DNA of 64,000 nucleotides from Mesorhizobium sp. 65-26 (GTDB lineage: Bacteria; Pseudomonadota; Alphaproteobacteria; Rhizobiales; Rhizobiaceae), in contig MKVL01000010.1 of NCBI GenBank assembly GCA_001899205.1, positions 453,914-517,913 of the forward strand, written 5' to 3'. The position numbers and the translations under genes are program-made. Shown in pieces: positions 43,610 to 53,644 of this stretch (positions are counted from its first letter, which is position 1; each line of letters starts with the position of its first letter). The notes under the pieces were generated by a model. It was not told where the DNA came from. It saw only the letters and a program-made list of their open reading frames with translations, and did no database searches.

Positions 43610-44379
43610 CCAGGCTCGAGCTTCGCGATGTCCGCAAGAGCTTCGGCGCGCTCGAGGTTCTGGCCGACATTTCGCTGCATGTCGGCGAGGGCGAGTTCGT
43701 CTCGATCCTCGGGCCGTCCGGTGCTGGAAAGTCCACGTTGTTCCAGTTGCTGACAGGCGCGGTCCGCGGCGAGGGCGAGATGCGCTTCGACGGCGTGCCG
43801 CTCGACGACCACGGCAGCCGGTTCGCCTTCATGCCGCAGCGCGACGCGCTTATGCCGTGGCGGCGCGTCATCGACAACGCGGCGCTCGGACTGGAAGTGC
43901 AAGGCATGAGGCGCCGCGCCGCGCGCGAACGCGTGGCGCCTTTGTTCGCCGAGTTCGGCCTTGCCGGCTTCGAGCGCGCCTGGCCGGCCGAGCTTTCCGG
44001 CGGCATGCGCCAGCGCGTGGCCTTGCTGCGCACAGTGGTACAGGCACGCGACATGCTGCTTCTCGATGAGCCCTTCGGCGCGCTGGACGCGTTGACGCGG
44101 GCCGCCATGCAGCGCTGGCTCGAGGGAATGTGGCGCGGTCATCGATGGACGGCGCTGCTCATCACCCACGATGTACGCGAGGCGGTGCTGCTGTCCGATC
44201 GCATCTATGTGCTGTCAGCACGGCCGGCGCGCGTGATCAGCGAGATTCCAGTGCCGCTGCCACGCCCGCGCACGGAAGGTGCTGCGCTTGCCCGCGAGGC
44301 CGCCGCCATCGAGGCGGGCATCCTCGACACGCTGCTCGGCGCCACCAATTCCCGACCATTCGATGGAGAAGCGAAATGA
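43606..44379 (+). CDS. thiZ: ABC transporter ATP-binding protein for thiamine precursor
   Basis: A 257-residue ATPase with Walker A GPSGAGKST, Q-loop MPQRDALMPW, signature ELSGGMRQR, Walker B MLLLDEP, D-loop ALDALTR and H-loop LITHD. It is of the nitrate/sulfonate/taurine (SsuB-like) subfamily, which pairs with NMT1-type binding proteins. It overlaps both neighbours by 4 bases. It powers import by the thiX permease. Confidence 0.9.
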   Translation: MTRLELRDVRKSFGALEVLADISLHVGEGEFVSILGPSGAGKSTLFQLLTGAVRGEGEMRFDGVPLDDHGSRFAFMPQRDALMPWRRVIDNAALGLEVQGMRRRAARERVAPLFAEFGLAGFERAWPAELSGGMRQRVALLRTVVQARDMLLLDEPFGALDALTRAAMQRWLEGMWRGHRWTALLITHDVREAVLLSDRIYVLSARPARVISEIPVPLPRPRTEGAALAREAAAIEAGILDTLLGATNSRPFDGEAK

Positions 44380-45389
44380 CTGAACTCACCCGCCGCCAGG
44401 CGTTGCTCCTGGCGCTCGCAGGCCTGCCTCTCGCGGGAGCCGCCACATCTGCCCGGGCGGCAGGGCAGAAAATCACCGTCGCGCTCGACTGGACGGTCAA
44501 CACCAATCACATCGGCCTCTTCGTCGCCCGGGACAAGGGTTTCTACCGAGATGCCGGGCTCGATGTCGAAATCCTGCCCTATGGCGACACCGGGTCGGGC
44601 ACGCTGGTCGCCAATCGCGTCGCCGATTTCGGGATTTCCGGCGCGCTCGGCCTGTTCACCCAGAAAAGCGCTGGCGCCGATCTGAAGGCGGTCTATGCCG
44701 TCGTCCAGTCGGAGACCGGGCGCGTCGTCTTCAACGCCAATCGCGCGGAAATCAAGAGCCCCCGGAATCTCGACGGGCTGACCTATGGCGGCTTCGGCAG
44801 CGCCTGGGAGAACGCGCTGATCTCGACCATTATCCGCCATGACGGCGGCAAGGGCGAATTCAAGACGGTCAGCCTCGGCACGTCGGCTTACGAAGCACTG
44901 GCCACCGGCGCGGTCGACTTCACGCTGGAGGTTTCGACCTGGGAGGGCGTCGAGGCGGAACTCAAAGGCCTGATGCAGCGCACTTTCCGCTACGCCGACT
45001 ACGGCGTGCCGGATGAACACACTACCTTCATCATTTCCAGCAATGCCTTCCTGTCAGCCAATCCGAAGGCGTCGTCGGCTTTCGTCCAGGCAACCCGGCG
45101 CGGCTATGAATTCGCAGTCGACCAACCGCGGGAAGCGAGCGATCTCCTGGTCGCGGCCAACAAGGACGCGCTGACCAATCCGGCCTTGATCGACGCGTCG
45201 CTGAAGGCGCTGAACGATGGTCATTTCCTGAAAAGCGCCGCCGGCGCCATAGGGACCATCGACAAAGCGAAGGTTGAGGCTATGGGCCGGTACCTGTTCT
45301 CCTCCGGTATCCTCCTTGATGGAGATGGCAAGCAACTGAAGGAAAAGCCGGATTTCGACAGCTACTTCAGCAATGCGTTCTTGGGCTAG
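44376..45389 (+). CDS. thiY: ABC substrate-binding protein, NMT1/THI5-like
   Basis: A 337-residue periplasmic protein. The signal (RRQALLLALAGLPLAGAATSARA) begins with a twin-arginine-like RRQ but otherwise looks Sec- or Tat-compatible. The mature N-terminus KITVALDWTVNTNHIGLFVA is the NMT1/THI5-like signature for pyrimidine-precursor binding; YGDTGSGTLVANRVADFGIS is the second lobe's ligand loop. It is the last gene of the TPP-regulated operon, coupled by ATGA overlap. The substrate is probably HMP, formylaminopyrimidine or thiamine; which one cannot be read from sequence. Confidence 0.88.
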   Translation: MTELTRRQALLLALAGLPLAGAATSARAAGQKITVALDWTVNTNHIGLFVARDKGFYRDAGLDVEILPYGDTGSGTLVANRVADFGISGALGLFTQKSAGADLKAVYAVVQSETGRVVFNANRAEIKSPRNLDGLTYGGFGSAWENALISTIIRHDGGKGEFKTVSLGTSAYEALATGAVDFTLEVSTWEGVEAELKGLMQRTFRYADYGVPDEHTTFIISSNAFLSANPKASSAFVQATRRGYEFAVDQPREASDLLVAANKDALTNPALIDASLKALNDGHFLKSAAGAIGTIDKAKVEAMGRYLFSSGILLDGDGKQLKEKPDFDSYFSNAFLG

Positions 45390-45441
45390 CTCCGGCATCC
45401 GCGAAAGAAGCAGCCAGGGGCCGCCGGAGGGGCGCGATGTG

Positions 45442-46227
45442 CTAGTTCCTGGCGATCTCATAGAGCAGGGTGGCTTTGACATGCCGCCCTGGCTCGCCCT
45501 GCAGCGACAGGGCCGCCGCGTAGAGCTTCGCAAATATCGGGCAGAGTTCGGCAGATTCCGGGTTGGGCTCCGCGATGGCCTTCATCTCGTCCTGCGTGGC
45601 GCCGGCCTTGGCCAATGCGGAAGCGAGCATCGACCAGTCTTCATCGCTGGCTGCGGTCGCCGGTAGTCCACTGTTCCTTGCCGCGCCGAAAGCGTGGAAG
45701 AGCGTCGCGCCGATCCGGTCGAGGTTCATCATGAAGGCCTGATCGGGGGCTTCGATCGCGCTCGGTCCCTCGCGGACATAGCGATTGCAGGTCGCGCTGG
45801 GTTGTTTCGCCATCACATGGTTGAGCATATCCAACTGGGCGCCGAGCGCTTCCATTGCGCTGCGCTCGGGAGCCGACAGGAGCAACGGTGCGTATTTTTT
45901 CCTGAGATCGGCTACCGAGACTCGACTTGCATCGCTCACGTCCTCCCTGCTTCCTCCCGACCGTGCCACCGTTGTTATCTTCTGGACGACCGCGTCGTAG
46001 TCGTCGGGAAACTCCTGCTTTATCGCCTTGAAGATCTGGAAGTCCTGGTTCTGCAAATGCTCGCTGACCTGGGCAGTGGTCAGCCGGGCCGGATCGTCGT
46101 GTCTGCCGGCCACGGTCTCATAGAGATACTTGCCACCGGCGAAGCCAAAGCCCCAGGGCAGGATCTTCATCGCGGCGAGCAACAATACGGCCCCCGCCGC
46201 CACGCTCGCAGTCTTCCAACGTGCCAT
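45442..46227 (-). CDS. envelope-anchored hypothetical protein, partner of the TPR protein
   Basis: A 261-residue protein with an N-terminal hydrophobic anchor (ASVAAGAVLLLAAMKILPWGF) and a helical extracytoplasmic domain (DFQIFKAIKQEFPDDYDAVV, ALGAQLDMLNHVMAKQPSATC, SDEDWSMLASALAKAGATQDEM) with two cysteines. GGGAGAT precedes the start at 46227, only 20 bases after the TPR gene's stop, so the two form an operon. Function unknown; a complex with the large TPR protein is a reasonable guess. Confidence 0.7.
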   Translation of the reverse strand: MARWKTASVAAGAVLLLAAMKILPWGFGFAGGKYLYETVAGRHDDPARLTTAQVSEHLQNQDFQIFKAIKQEFPDDYDAVVQKITTVARSGGSREDVSDASRVSVADLRKKYAPLLLSAPERSAMEALGAQLDMLNHVMAKQPSATCNRYVREGPSAIEAPDQAFMMNLDRIGATLFHAFGAARNSGLPATAASDEDWSMLASALAKAGATQDEMKAIAEPNPESAELCPIFAKLYAAALSLQGEPGRHVKATLLYEIARN

Positions 46228-46247
46228 TTTGCGATCTCCCGAACAGC

Positions 46248-49200
46248 CTATCTTGCCCCAAGGTTCAGCGCCTTCCTGTGGTCGGCCTCGGCGCGCTTGC
46301 GCTTGCCCTTGGCTGCCCATGCCTGGCTTCGTGCTTCATAAAGGCTGGCGATTCGCGGGTCGAGTTTGATGGCCTTGTCGAGATCGGCAATGGCACCGTC
46401 ATAGTCCCCTTTGCCTGTTCGGATCACCCCACGGCCATAGTAGGCATAGACGTTCTTGGGATCGAGACTGAGAGCCTTCTCGAAATCACTGTAGGCGCCG
46501 GCACTGTCATGATTGCCCATGCGCACGAGGCCGCGATCGCCATAGATCCTTGCTTCGGCTGGAGCGAGGATTATTGCCTTGTCGTAGTCGGCAAGGGCCC
46601 TGTCATAATCCTGTTTCATGGTGAAACTCTGCGCGCGTCCGTAGTAGGTCGGCGCATAAGCCGGATCGAGTTCGATGGCATTGTCGTAATCGGCTATCGC
46701 GCGGTCGTAGTCGCCCTTGGCGTGCCAGGCCAGGGCGCGGGCGAAATAGGCGTCATGATATGCCGGGACGAGCGCGATAGCCTTGTCGAATTGTGCAATG
46801 GCGCCGTCATACTCTCCCTTGTCGTGCAAGGTGCTACCTTTGGCGAGGAATGTTTGAGCGCTTTCCGGGCCGCCTTTTTGGAGCGTGTCATCCAATCCCG
46901 TCGCGGCGTTGTCCATCTCGCTCGCGACCTTGCCTGGCTTTTTTAAGGGACGGGCCTCGCCTTTCGCGACCATGGCCAACCGCCGACCCTCACGAGCAGC
47001 CTTGTCTTTGGGGTCGAGTTGAAGCGCCCGGTCGAAGTCGGCGATGGCGCGGTCATAATCGCCTATGTAGTACCAAGCGCTGCCCCGGCCGAAATAGAAC
47101 GATGCGTAGTCTGGCTTCATCTCGATGGCGCGGTCGAAGTCGGAGATCGCTTTTGCCGGCTCTCGTTTCGCTACCAGGGCGAGTGCACGGCCATTATAAG
47201 CTTCAACATAAGAGGGATCGAGTTGAATCGCATGACTGAAATCATCCAGCGCGCGGTCGTACTCGCCCTTCTGCAAGCGTGCCAGGCCTCGCGCTGAATA
47301 GGCCGATGGATTCTTTGGAGCGAGGGTCGCCGCGCGGCTGTACTCCGCGATGGCGAGATCATATTTGCGTTTGCGATAGAAGGCATCGCCGCGCTCCATA
47401 AATGGACTGACAGCTGCGGAGCCCAGGCCGGCACTGGAGGCTGCCGTTTTGTCATCCTGCTTTTTCGCCGCCAATGCAGCCTCGCGCTGCTTGCGGGCGT
47501 TGATATCGTCCGGCTCGAGGTCGAGAGCCTTGTCGAAATCGGCAATGGCGCGGTCGTAGTCCTTCTTGTCCGCCCAGAGCATGCCCCTCACAACATACAT
47601 CAATGCGTCTTCCGGCCCGAGGTCGATCACTCGGCCGTAGTCGGCAATGGCCTGATCCAGATCGCCTTTCGTCTGGTAGACAAGGGCTCGGCAAAAGTAG
47701 GCGGTGCGTGACTTCGAATCGATGTGAATGGCCTGTTCGCAATCGGCGATTGCGAGGTCCAAATTGCCCTTCTTCATCCATGTCAGGCCGCGACGGAAAT
47801 AGGTATTGACGATAGTCGGGGCGAATTGGATGGCTTTGTTGTAGTCGGCCAGGGCCCGGTCGTATTTTCCCATGCTCGACCAGAGATTGCCGCGACCGTA
47901 ATAGCTGTCGGCCTCCTGGGGAGCGAGCTTGATTGCCAGATTGTAGGCTGCGCCCGCGCGGAGCGTGTCGCCCTTTTCGGACCAGTGATAGCCCGCAAGG
48001 GCCGCGGCGGCGGCGATCGTTGCGTCGGGCATATTCCGATTTGCCTGCCTGATGGACTGCTGTTCGGCCTTTGCCGTGACCGCGTCGCCGCGCGGTGCTT
48101 GGACGGCGTTCACGAGACCTGGGTCCAGCCGCAACGCTTCGTCGTAGTCGGCAACAGCGCGATCGTATTCGCCTATGTCGTTGAACACATTACCGCGCAA
48201 CAAATAGGTAAATGCGGCATCTGGCTTAAGCGCGATGGCCCGGTTGTAGTCTTCGATGGCGCGATCCGTTTCGCCCTTCGACGAAAGTGCGGCGGCGCGC
48301 GTGGCGACCATGTCGGCATCGCTGGGAGCCAGCTGGACCGCTCGGTCGTAGTCCTGCCATGCCCCGTCGAGGTCACCGGACTGCGCCCGGGCAAGGCCCC
48401 GGCGATAGTGCGCGAGTGCATTGCCTGGATCCAGCTTGAGGGCGCGGCTGTATTCGGCGATAGCCCTTTCATATTTGCGCCGCTTTGTCTGACGGTCGCC
48501 ATTCTCGATGGCATCGTTGACATCGGAGCCATCCGGTTTGGTCGTACCGACGGCAGGCTGGGTATAGCGCTCTCCTCCCGCTTCCGCGGCCGCTTTTCTG
48601 CTGGCGGAATAATCGGGATTGCCGGGATCGAGCTTCAGCGCCTGGTCGAAGTCGGCGATGGCGCCTGCGTAGTCCTTCAAGTCGGTCCGCGCCATCCCGC
48701 GCCCGTAATAGCTGGCGTCGTCCGAGGGGTCGATCCCGATCGCCACGGAATAGCCGGCGATCGCGCGCCGGGCGTCCCCCTTGGCGCGCCAGGCCATCCC
48801 TCTGCAGTAGTGTGCATCGCGCGCCTCCGGATCGAGCCAGGCGGCCCGGTCGCAGTCGGCAAGAGCGCTATCGGCATCGCCCAACGCGATCTTGGCAAGG
48901 CCTCGGCGAAAATGCCCGGCGGCAAAATTCGGCGCGAGCTGGACGACCTTGTCGTAGTCGGCGATAGCCTGGCGATAATCATGTTTGGCGATCGCGGCGT
49001 TGCCACGGCCGAAATAGGCGAACCGGTAGGCGGGATCGAGCGCTATCGCATGATCGTATGCGTCAATAGCCTTGTCGTACATTCCCATGTCGAGGAAGGC
49101 ATCGCCGCCCAGGACAGCCTGTAAGGCGCGTGGATCCTTGGCCTCCTGCGCCTTTGCGGCCAGGCTGTCGTCAGTGACCGCGAAATTCGGATCGACGGCC

Positions 49201-49631
49201 GGCGGCTTCGGCTGGTTCCGAGCCAGATCATTCTCCTTGCCGGCAGCCTCTCCGGGGCAATTGTCAACGCGGTCGGGATCGCGCGCGACGGCGCGCAGGC
49301 AATCCGCTACGGCTCCGGTCCTGTCGCCCTTCAGCATCTTGGCCCGGCTACGTCCGACATAGGCGTCGACATTGTCCGGATCGAGGCTGATGGCTTTGTC
49401 AAAATCAACGAGCGCGCTTTCGGCATCATATTTCGACAATCGCATTTCGGCACGTTCGATTAGGATCTTCGCCGCCGCGGGGTCCCTTGTCTGCTGGACC
49501 AGCGGCTCGATGGCCTGCGCGCGAGCGTCGGCCATAAGGAAGATGAGAAAAATGGTCGCAGATCCACGCAGGCTCAACGGCGCAAACAGCCCACGCGCCG
49601 CGGCCAGCCGGAAGCGCCCCCAGTGTAGCAT
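46248..49631 (-). CDS. 1127-residue secreted TPR-repeat protein
   Basis: A very long repeat protein starting at 49631 (GGAAGGGGATC upstream) with a signal region (LRGSATIFLIFLMADARAQA). Almost the whole mature chain consists of 34-residue tetratricopeptide repeats, well over twenty by eye, with the core YDRAIADYDKAIxLDP and AYYGRG-type helices. Degenerate linkers (about residues 330-360 and 660-690) divide the array into blocks. It should form an extended periplasmic or surface superhelix that scaffolds other proteins. Many plus-strand ORFs here are antisense shadows of the repeats. It is co-directional with the gene at 45442. Confidence 0.88.
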   Translation of the reverse strand: MLHWGRFRLAAARGLFAPLSLRGSATIFLIFLMADARAQAIEPLVQQTRDPAAAKILIERAEMRLSKYDAESALVDFDKAISLDPDNVDAYVGRSRAKMLKGDRTGAVADCLRAVARDPDRVDNCPGEAAGKENDLARNQPKPPAVDPNFAVTDDSLAAKAQEAKDPRALQAVLGGDAFLDMGMYDKAIDAYDHAIALDPAYRFAYFGRGNAAIAKHDYRQAIADYDKVVQLAPNFAAGHFRRGLAKIALGDADSALADCDRAAWLDPEARDAHYCRGMAWRAKGDARRAIAGYSVAIGIDPSDDASYYGRGMARTDLKDYAGAIADFDQALKLDPGNPDYSASRKAAAEAGGERYTQPAVGTTKPDGSDVNDAIENGDRQTKRRKYERAIAEYSRALKLDPGNALAHYRRGLARAQSGDLDGAWQDYDRAVQLAPSDADMVATRAAALSSKGETDRAIEDYNRAIALKPDAAFTYLLRGNVFNDIGEYDRAVADYDEALRLDPGLVNAVQAPRGDAVTAKAEQQSIRQANRNMPDATIAAAAALAGYHWSEKGDTLRAGAAYNLAIKLAPQEADSYYGRGNLWSSMGKYDRALADYNKAIQFAPTIVNTYFRRGLTWMKKGNLDLAIADCEQAIHIDSKSRTAYFCRALVYQTKGDLDQAIADYGRVIDLGPEDALMYVVRGMLWADKKDYDRAIADFDKALDLEPDDINARKQREAALAAKKQDDKTAASSAGLGSAAVSPFMERGDAFYRKRKYDLAIAEYSRAATLAPKNPSAYSARGLARLQKGEYDRALDDFSHAIQLDPSYVEAYNGRALALVAKREPAKAISDFDRAIEMKPDYASFYFGRGSAWYYIGDYDRAIADFDRALQLDPKDKAAREGRRLAMVAKGEARPLKKPGKVASEMDNAATGLDDTLQKGGPESAQTFLAKGSTLHDKGEYDGAIAQFDKAIALVPAYHDAYFARALAWHAKGDYDRAIADYDNAIELDPAYAPTYYGRAQSFTMKQDYDRALADYDKAIILAPAEARIYGDRGLVRMGNHDSAGAYSDFEKALSLDPKNVYAYYGRGVIRTGKGDYDGAIADLDKAIKLDPRIASLYEARSQAWAAKGKRKRAEADHRKALNLGAR

Positions 49632-49891
49632 TGAAATGATCCCCTTCCCGAACCCCTGATCCCGCAATGCGGGATCGGTGCACTGTTCCTTTTTTGTTCC
49701 GAAATGCAAGCAGAAATTGTAGCCCGGCCAAAGGATATGGCTACGGCTGTGCGGAGCTGGCTTCAACGACCGGGGGATCGGAGATTCCTGCCGATGTCTG
49801 GGAAATGCACGGTTCACTAAAGCACACCGCGACCGATTAACCCACCGGCAAGGGGTTGCGTGCAATGGTCGCCGAAGGCTGGAGAGTCGGC

Positions 49892-50578
49892 ATGATCTTC
49901 TCGAAGACAAACGTCCTGCCCGCTACGTCGAGCGGGACATGGCTGTCGGCCGGGCGCCGCCAGGAGATATTGATCGACCTGCGCGAGGGGTTGTTTCGTG
50001 CCTGCGCGCTGGCCTTTGCCGGCTTCTTCGTCTACCGCGGCGTCTATCATCTGGTCCTCGACCCGACACGGCTCAACGTGTTGCTGCTGACGATTTCGGA
50101 AACGCTGACCTTCACCTGGCTGCTCCTGTCGCGCCGGCCTCTGGTGCGCGACTGGAATCCCGTGACCGTGGTGGTGTCGCTGGTCGCCAGCTTCGGCGCC
50201 AGCCTCATCGAACTCGAGCCCGGCACCGCGATAGCGCCGTTGTTCATCGCCGCGCCACTGCAATTCCTGGCATTGTGGGTGGTCATTTGGGGCAAGATGT
50301 CGCTTGGCCGCTCATTCGCCATCCTGCCGGCCAACCGGGGCGTGGTGACTGGCGGCGCCTACCGTTTCGTCAGGCATCCGATCTACGCCGGCTACCTTAC
50401 GGGGCATGTGCTCTATTTGCTGTCCAGCTTCTCGTTCTACAACATGGCGGTCTACTCTTTCATCACGGTGTTTCAACTGCACCGGCTCATGCGCGAGGAA
50501 GCGCTGCTCGCCCAGACGCCCGAGTACAAGGACTATATGAGCAGGGTCCGCTACCGGCTTTTCTACGGCGTTTTCTGA
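49892..50578 (+). CDS. isoprenylcysteine carboxyl methyltransferase-family membrane protein
   Basis: A 228-residue protein with five to six hydrophobic helices. The C-terminal block YRFVRHPIYAGYLTGHVLY and EEALLAQTPEYKDYMSRVRYR is the ICMT/PEMT signature, with the RHPxYxG motif binding S-adenosylmethionine at the membrane. ATG 49892 was chosen for its GGAGAG site 6 bases upstream; in-frame starts at 49856 (TTG) and 49865 (ATG) lack one. Bacterial members methylate lipids or small membrane substrates; the target here is unknown. Divergent from the TPR gene. Confidence 0.8.
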   Translation: MIFSKTNVLPATSSGTWLSAGRRQEILIDLREGLFRACALAFAGFFVYRGVYHLVLDPTRLNVLLLTISETLTFTWLLLSRRPLVRDWNPVTVVVSLVASFGASLIELEPGTAIAPLFIAAPLQFLALWVVIWGKMSLGRSFAILPANRGVVTGGAYRFVRHPIYAGYLTGHVLYLLSSFSFYNMAVYSFITVFQLHRLMREEALLAQTPEYKDYMSRVRYRLFYGVF

Positions 50579-50766
50579 GCCGGTACAGGACTTCTCCGGA
50601 CGCCATCAGGCCGTCCGGCGCAAGCTTCCGCACCAAAGCCCTTGCATTTCCTTTCGCGACGTTCCAGCGGAACGGCAGCGCGTTTCAGGCGTTCATCGTC
50701 AGCACCACGCGAACGGGCGGCTTGGCAAAGAGCAGGGCCGGCGATGGGCAACGGGAGCGAAAATCC

Positions 50767-50931
50767 ATGAGCCTTGGAACCATACTCATCATCATCCTGA
50801 TTATCGCGCTGCTGGGCGGATTCAGCGGCCTGGGAGGCGGTCCATTCTATGGGACCGGCTACTATGGCGGCGGCGGCCTCGGTCTGGTGCTGCTGATCAT
50901 CATCATACTTGTGGTCCTCGGACGAATTTAG
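50767..50931 (+). CDS. DUF3309 family small membrane protein
   Basis: A 54-residue protein: an N-terminal hydrophobic helix (MSLGTILIIILIIALLGG), a Gly/Tyr-rich middle (GTGYYGGGGLG) and a second hydrophobic helix ending VVLGRI. This is the exact pattern of DUF3309, a tiny rhizobial/proteobacterial family of unknown function often linked to envelope stress. A GGGAGCGAAAATCC site precedes ATG 50767. The longer frame upstream is an antisense/alternative-frame artefact. Confidence 0.87.
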   Translation: MSLGTILIIILIIALLGGFSGLGGGPFYGTGYYGGGGLGLVLLIIIILVVLGRI

Positions 50932-51022
50932 CAGACTGCATCCTTGAACAGGCAATCGACCGGCGATGGGGCCGCCGGTCGGCCCCGCCGGATATCAGGC
51001 CCTCAGATCCGGGCAAGGGAGA

Positions 51023-51529
51023 ATGAAAGAGCGAGCCTACGGGCGTGCCAGGACCACCGCGGCGAGCACGCAGGTGTCAACCGTCATCAGGGCCGCGCGG
51101 AGTGCCGTCTACCAGGCATGTATCGACCCCGACAAGGTCGCCATGTGGCGCGTGCCCGACAACATGCGGGCCAAGGTCGAGATTTTCGACGCGCGGCAGG
51201 GGGGCATCTATCGGATGGCACTTACCTATCGCGATCGCGGCGACGCGGCCTCCGGCAAATCGTCCTCCGACACCGATCGCTTCCAGGGCCGTTTTGTCGA
51301 ACTCGTGCCACTCGACCGGATCGTCGAAGCCGTCGAGTTCGAGTCTCCCGATCCGCAATTCGCGGGCGAGATGAGGATCACGACCACTTTCGCTGATACC
51401 GAGCGAGGCACCGAGGTGACGATCCTGTGCCAGAACCTGCCGCCCGGCATCCGGCTGGCCGACAACGAGACCGGTACGATACAGGCGTTGAAGAAGCTGA
51501 CGGCGCTGCTTGAGCGAGAAGGCGTCTGA
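51023..51529 (+). CDS. SRPBCC (AHSA1-like) domain protein
   Basis: A 168-residue protein starting at ATG 51023 after AAGGGAGA. The fold pattern of START/Bet v1-like SRPBCC proteins is visible: ASTQVSTVIRAARSAVYQAC at the N-terminus, DPDKVAMWRVPDNM, a mid-chain FVELVPLDRIVEAVEFESPD and a C-terminal amphipathic helix (TIQALKKLTALLERE). AHSA1-type proteins bind hydrophobic ligands or act as co-chaperones. No operon partner. Confidence 0.82.
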   Translation: MKERAYGRARTTAASTQVSTVIRAARSAVYQACIDPDKVAMWRVPDNMRAKVEIFDARQGGIYRMALTYRDRGDAASGKSSSDTDRFQGRFVELVPLDRIVEAVEFESPDPQFAGEMRITTTFADTERGTEVTILCQNLPPGIRLADNETGTIQALKKLTALLEREGV

Positions 51530-51677
51530 ATGGCACCTGGCGCCACGACACCAAAGACATAGCGCCAGCATCTTTGCGGACCTCGACTCTACGTCAAATT
51601 TAAATGACGTCTCCTCGCGAGGCGCGGCAAGGTTGTCCCGCGCCTACGGTTTTTCAAATGCCCTCACCGGCGGCGTG

Positions 51678-51715
51678 AGCCCGTCGCCCGCTCCAGGGTG
51701 ACGGGCTGCTGCTTT
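51678..51715 (+). terminator. possible terminator in the 51530-51837 gap
   Basis: AGCCCGTC(G)CCC pairs with GGG(T)GACGGGCT and is followed by a short CTTTT run. The rest of this 308-base gap holds no recognisable gene. Confidence 0.5.
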
Positions 51716-51837
51716 TGGCGGCATGCTAGAGATATACGGTAAAGGGCGATCCGGTGCGCATACCGCGACCGAAGTACGCAAGGGCGCGTGTCCGACATTA
51801 GGGCGTCTGGCCGCATGGGACTTGCAGACTCTCACAT

Positions 51838-52278
51838 ATGCTGCCAATCCCGTGTGGTCGGGATTGGGGCGTGATCTTGCGGACATTCGGCCTTGTGGCG
51901 GCAGGCTTGGCGACATGGGCGATCGTGCAAGGTATTGCCTTCAAGATGACCGGGGGCGGTCATGGATGGTTGGCGCCTTTTTGGACGTCCTTGTGCCTCG
52001 TCGTTTTGTCTCCGACCGTGTTTGTCGCGGTCCTGGCGTCAAGATCATTGTCGCTGGTTGTCGAGACAAGCGTCTCTATGGCCACGTTGATGCTCGATGT
52101 GTTTCTCTTCGAGAGCATCGTTGGCAGCGAACGCGACTATTTCCTGGTAACATGGGACCGGGCTCCCGGCGCTCTGGTCCTGTGGGTCGCGCTCTGGGCG
52201 GCTTGGCATATCCTTGTTCTGGTTTCAGTGCTTCGTCGGTACGGCTTGCGTTCCGCCGCGCGCACCGCGGCCGAGTAA
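51838..52278 (+). CDS. four-helix membrane protein of unknown function
   Basis: A 146-residue protein with four hydrophobic segments ([78 protein letters not shown]). The ribosome site is not obvious and the start is uncertain. Composition and regular helix spacing support a real inner-membrane protein. It precedes the aconitase X genes by 115 bases; no functional link is evident. Confidence 0.55.
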   Translation: MLPIPCGRDWGVILRTFGLVAAGLATWAIVQGIAFKMTGGGHGWLAPFWTSLCLVVLSPTVFVAVLASRSLSLVVETSVSMATLMLDVFLFESIVGSERDYFLVTWDRAPGALVLWVALWAAWHILVLVSVLRRYGLRSAARTAAE

Positions 52279-52393
52279 TCCAGAATCGCGGCAGTTCGCC
52301 GATATCGCCGGTGGACGTCGACCGAAAGACTCGGCGCCTCGCCGACGGTGGTGCTACGCTGCGCACTTGAGCACGGCACGCCGATGGCAGGAC

Positions 52394-53644
52394 ATGATGT
52401 TAGAACTCTCCGCCGAAGATCAGTCGATGTTGCAGGGCGGGCAGGGGGTGGCCGTGGCGGCGGCCATGAAGATACTCGTGGCCTTTGCCGGTGCCGTCGG
52501 TGCGCGCAGCCTGCTGGACATCTGCGCCGCCCATATTGACGGTTGCCTATATCATGGCCAGGCCGGGCTTGACTTCGTCGAGCGGCTGGTTGCCGGTGGC
52601 GGCAGGGTCAATGTGCCGACGACGCTCAATGTCGGCTCCCTTGATCTCATCCATCCTGAACTCGTGCGCATGCCCGAGGGGCGCGATGCGCCGGCGCGTC
52701 GCCTGATGAGGGCGCACATGGACCTCGGCTGCCAGGCGACATTCACCTGCGCTCCGTACCAGACGCGATTTCGACCGTCCTTCGGGCAGCAGATTGCCTG
52801 GGGCGAGTCCAACGCGATCGTCTTTGCCAATTCCGTCATCGGGGCGCGCACCAACCGCTACGGCGACTTTATCGATCTCTGCTGCGCAATGACCGGTCGG
52901 GCGCCGGCCTTCGGGTTGCATTTGAGTGAAAACCGGCGTGGCCGCATCCTGTACGAACTGGAGGGCCTCGACGCGGATCCACGCGACGCGACCTTTGTCG
53001 GCGCCGGACTGATCATTGGACAAAAGAGCGGCGATCATATTCCGGTCATGGCAGGCCTGCCGTCGCCACGCGACGAAGACCAGCTCAAGGCACTCGGCGC
53101 GGCGGCCGCGACCAGCGGAGCCGTGGCGCTGTTTCATGCCGTTGGCATCACGCCTGAGGCCGGCACGCTTGATGAAGCCTTCCAGGGCGAGGTGCCCCAG
53201 GACGTGATCCGCGTGACCCGTGCAGACATTCGCGAAGCCGTCGCGGCGTTGTCGGGCGTGCCGGAGGGCGCGCCCCTGTCGGCTGTCTGCCTGGGCACGC
53301 CGCACTTTTCGCACGAAGAATGGATGCGCCTGTTGCCGATGCTGCGCGCGGCGGCTCCGGGAAAGCGAGTTCCGATCTACGTCAATACGGGGCGCGCCAC
53401 GCTCGAGCGGCTCAAGGCCGAAGGCGCTCTCGACGATGCGGAGGCGCTCGGGCTGGTACCGGTCGCCGACACCTGCACTTATGTAACGTCGGTGCTACGG
53501 CGCCTCGACGGCGCCGTGATGACCAATTCCGGGAAATGGGCGCATTACGCACCGGGCAACATCGGCGTCTCGGTTGCCTTCGGCGATCTCGCCGACTGCG
53601 TTCGTTCCGCCGCTGCCGGCTTTGTCGTGCGGGACACACTATGA
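52394..53644 (+). CDS. aconitase X catalytic (large) subunit, hydroxyproline-type dehydratase
   Basis: A 416-residue member of the aconitase X family. Recognisable blocks are the N-terminal [48 protein letters not shown], a mid-chain [21 protein letters not shown], and the C-terminal VADTCTYVT and [12 protein letters not shown], with Cys residues positioned for an iron-sulfur or metal site. Proteobacterial two-subunit enzymes of this type dehydrate cis-3-hydroxy-L-proline. The next gene, overlapping by 4 bases, is the small subunit. ATG 52394 chosen over a second ATG at 52397. Confidence 0.85.
   Translation: MMLELSAEDQSMLQGGQGVAVAAAMKILVAFAGAVGARSLLDICAAHIDGCLYHGQAGLDFVERLVAGGGRVNVPTTLNVGSLDLIHPELVRMPEGRDAPARRLMRAHMDLGCQATFTCAPYQTRFRPSFGQQIAWGESNAIVFANSVIGARTNRYGDFIDLCCAMTGRAPAFGLHLSENRRGRILYELEGLDADPRDATFVGAGLIIGQKSGDHIPVMAGLPSPRDEDQLKALGAAAATSGAVALFHAVGITPEAGTLDEAFQGEVPQDVIRVTRADIREAVAALSGVPEGAPLSAVCLGTPHFSHEEWMRLLPMLRAAAPGKRVPIYVNTGRATLERLKAEGALDDAEALGLVPVADTCTYVTSVLRRLDGAVMTNSGKWAHYAPGNIGVSVAFGDLADCVRSAAAGFVVRDTL

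Noticed and set aside
47724-49124. 466-residue plus-strand ORF with apparent repeats
   Set aside because: It is the antisense shadow of the TPR repeat gene; the repeats mirror the TPR period and no ribosome site is present.
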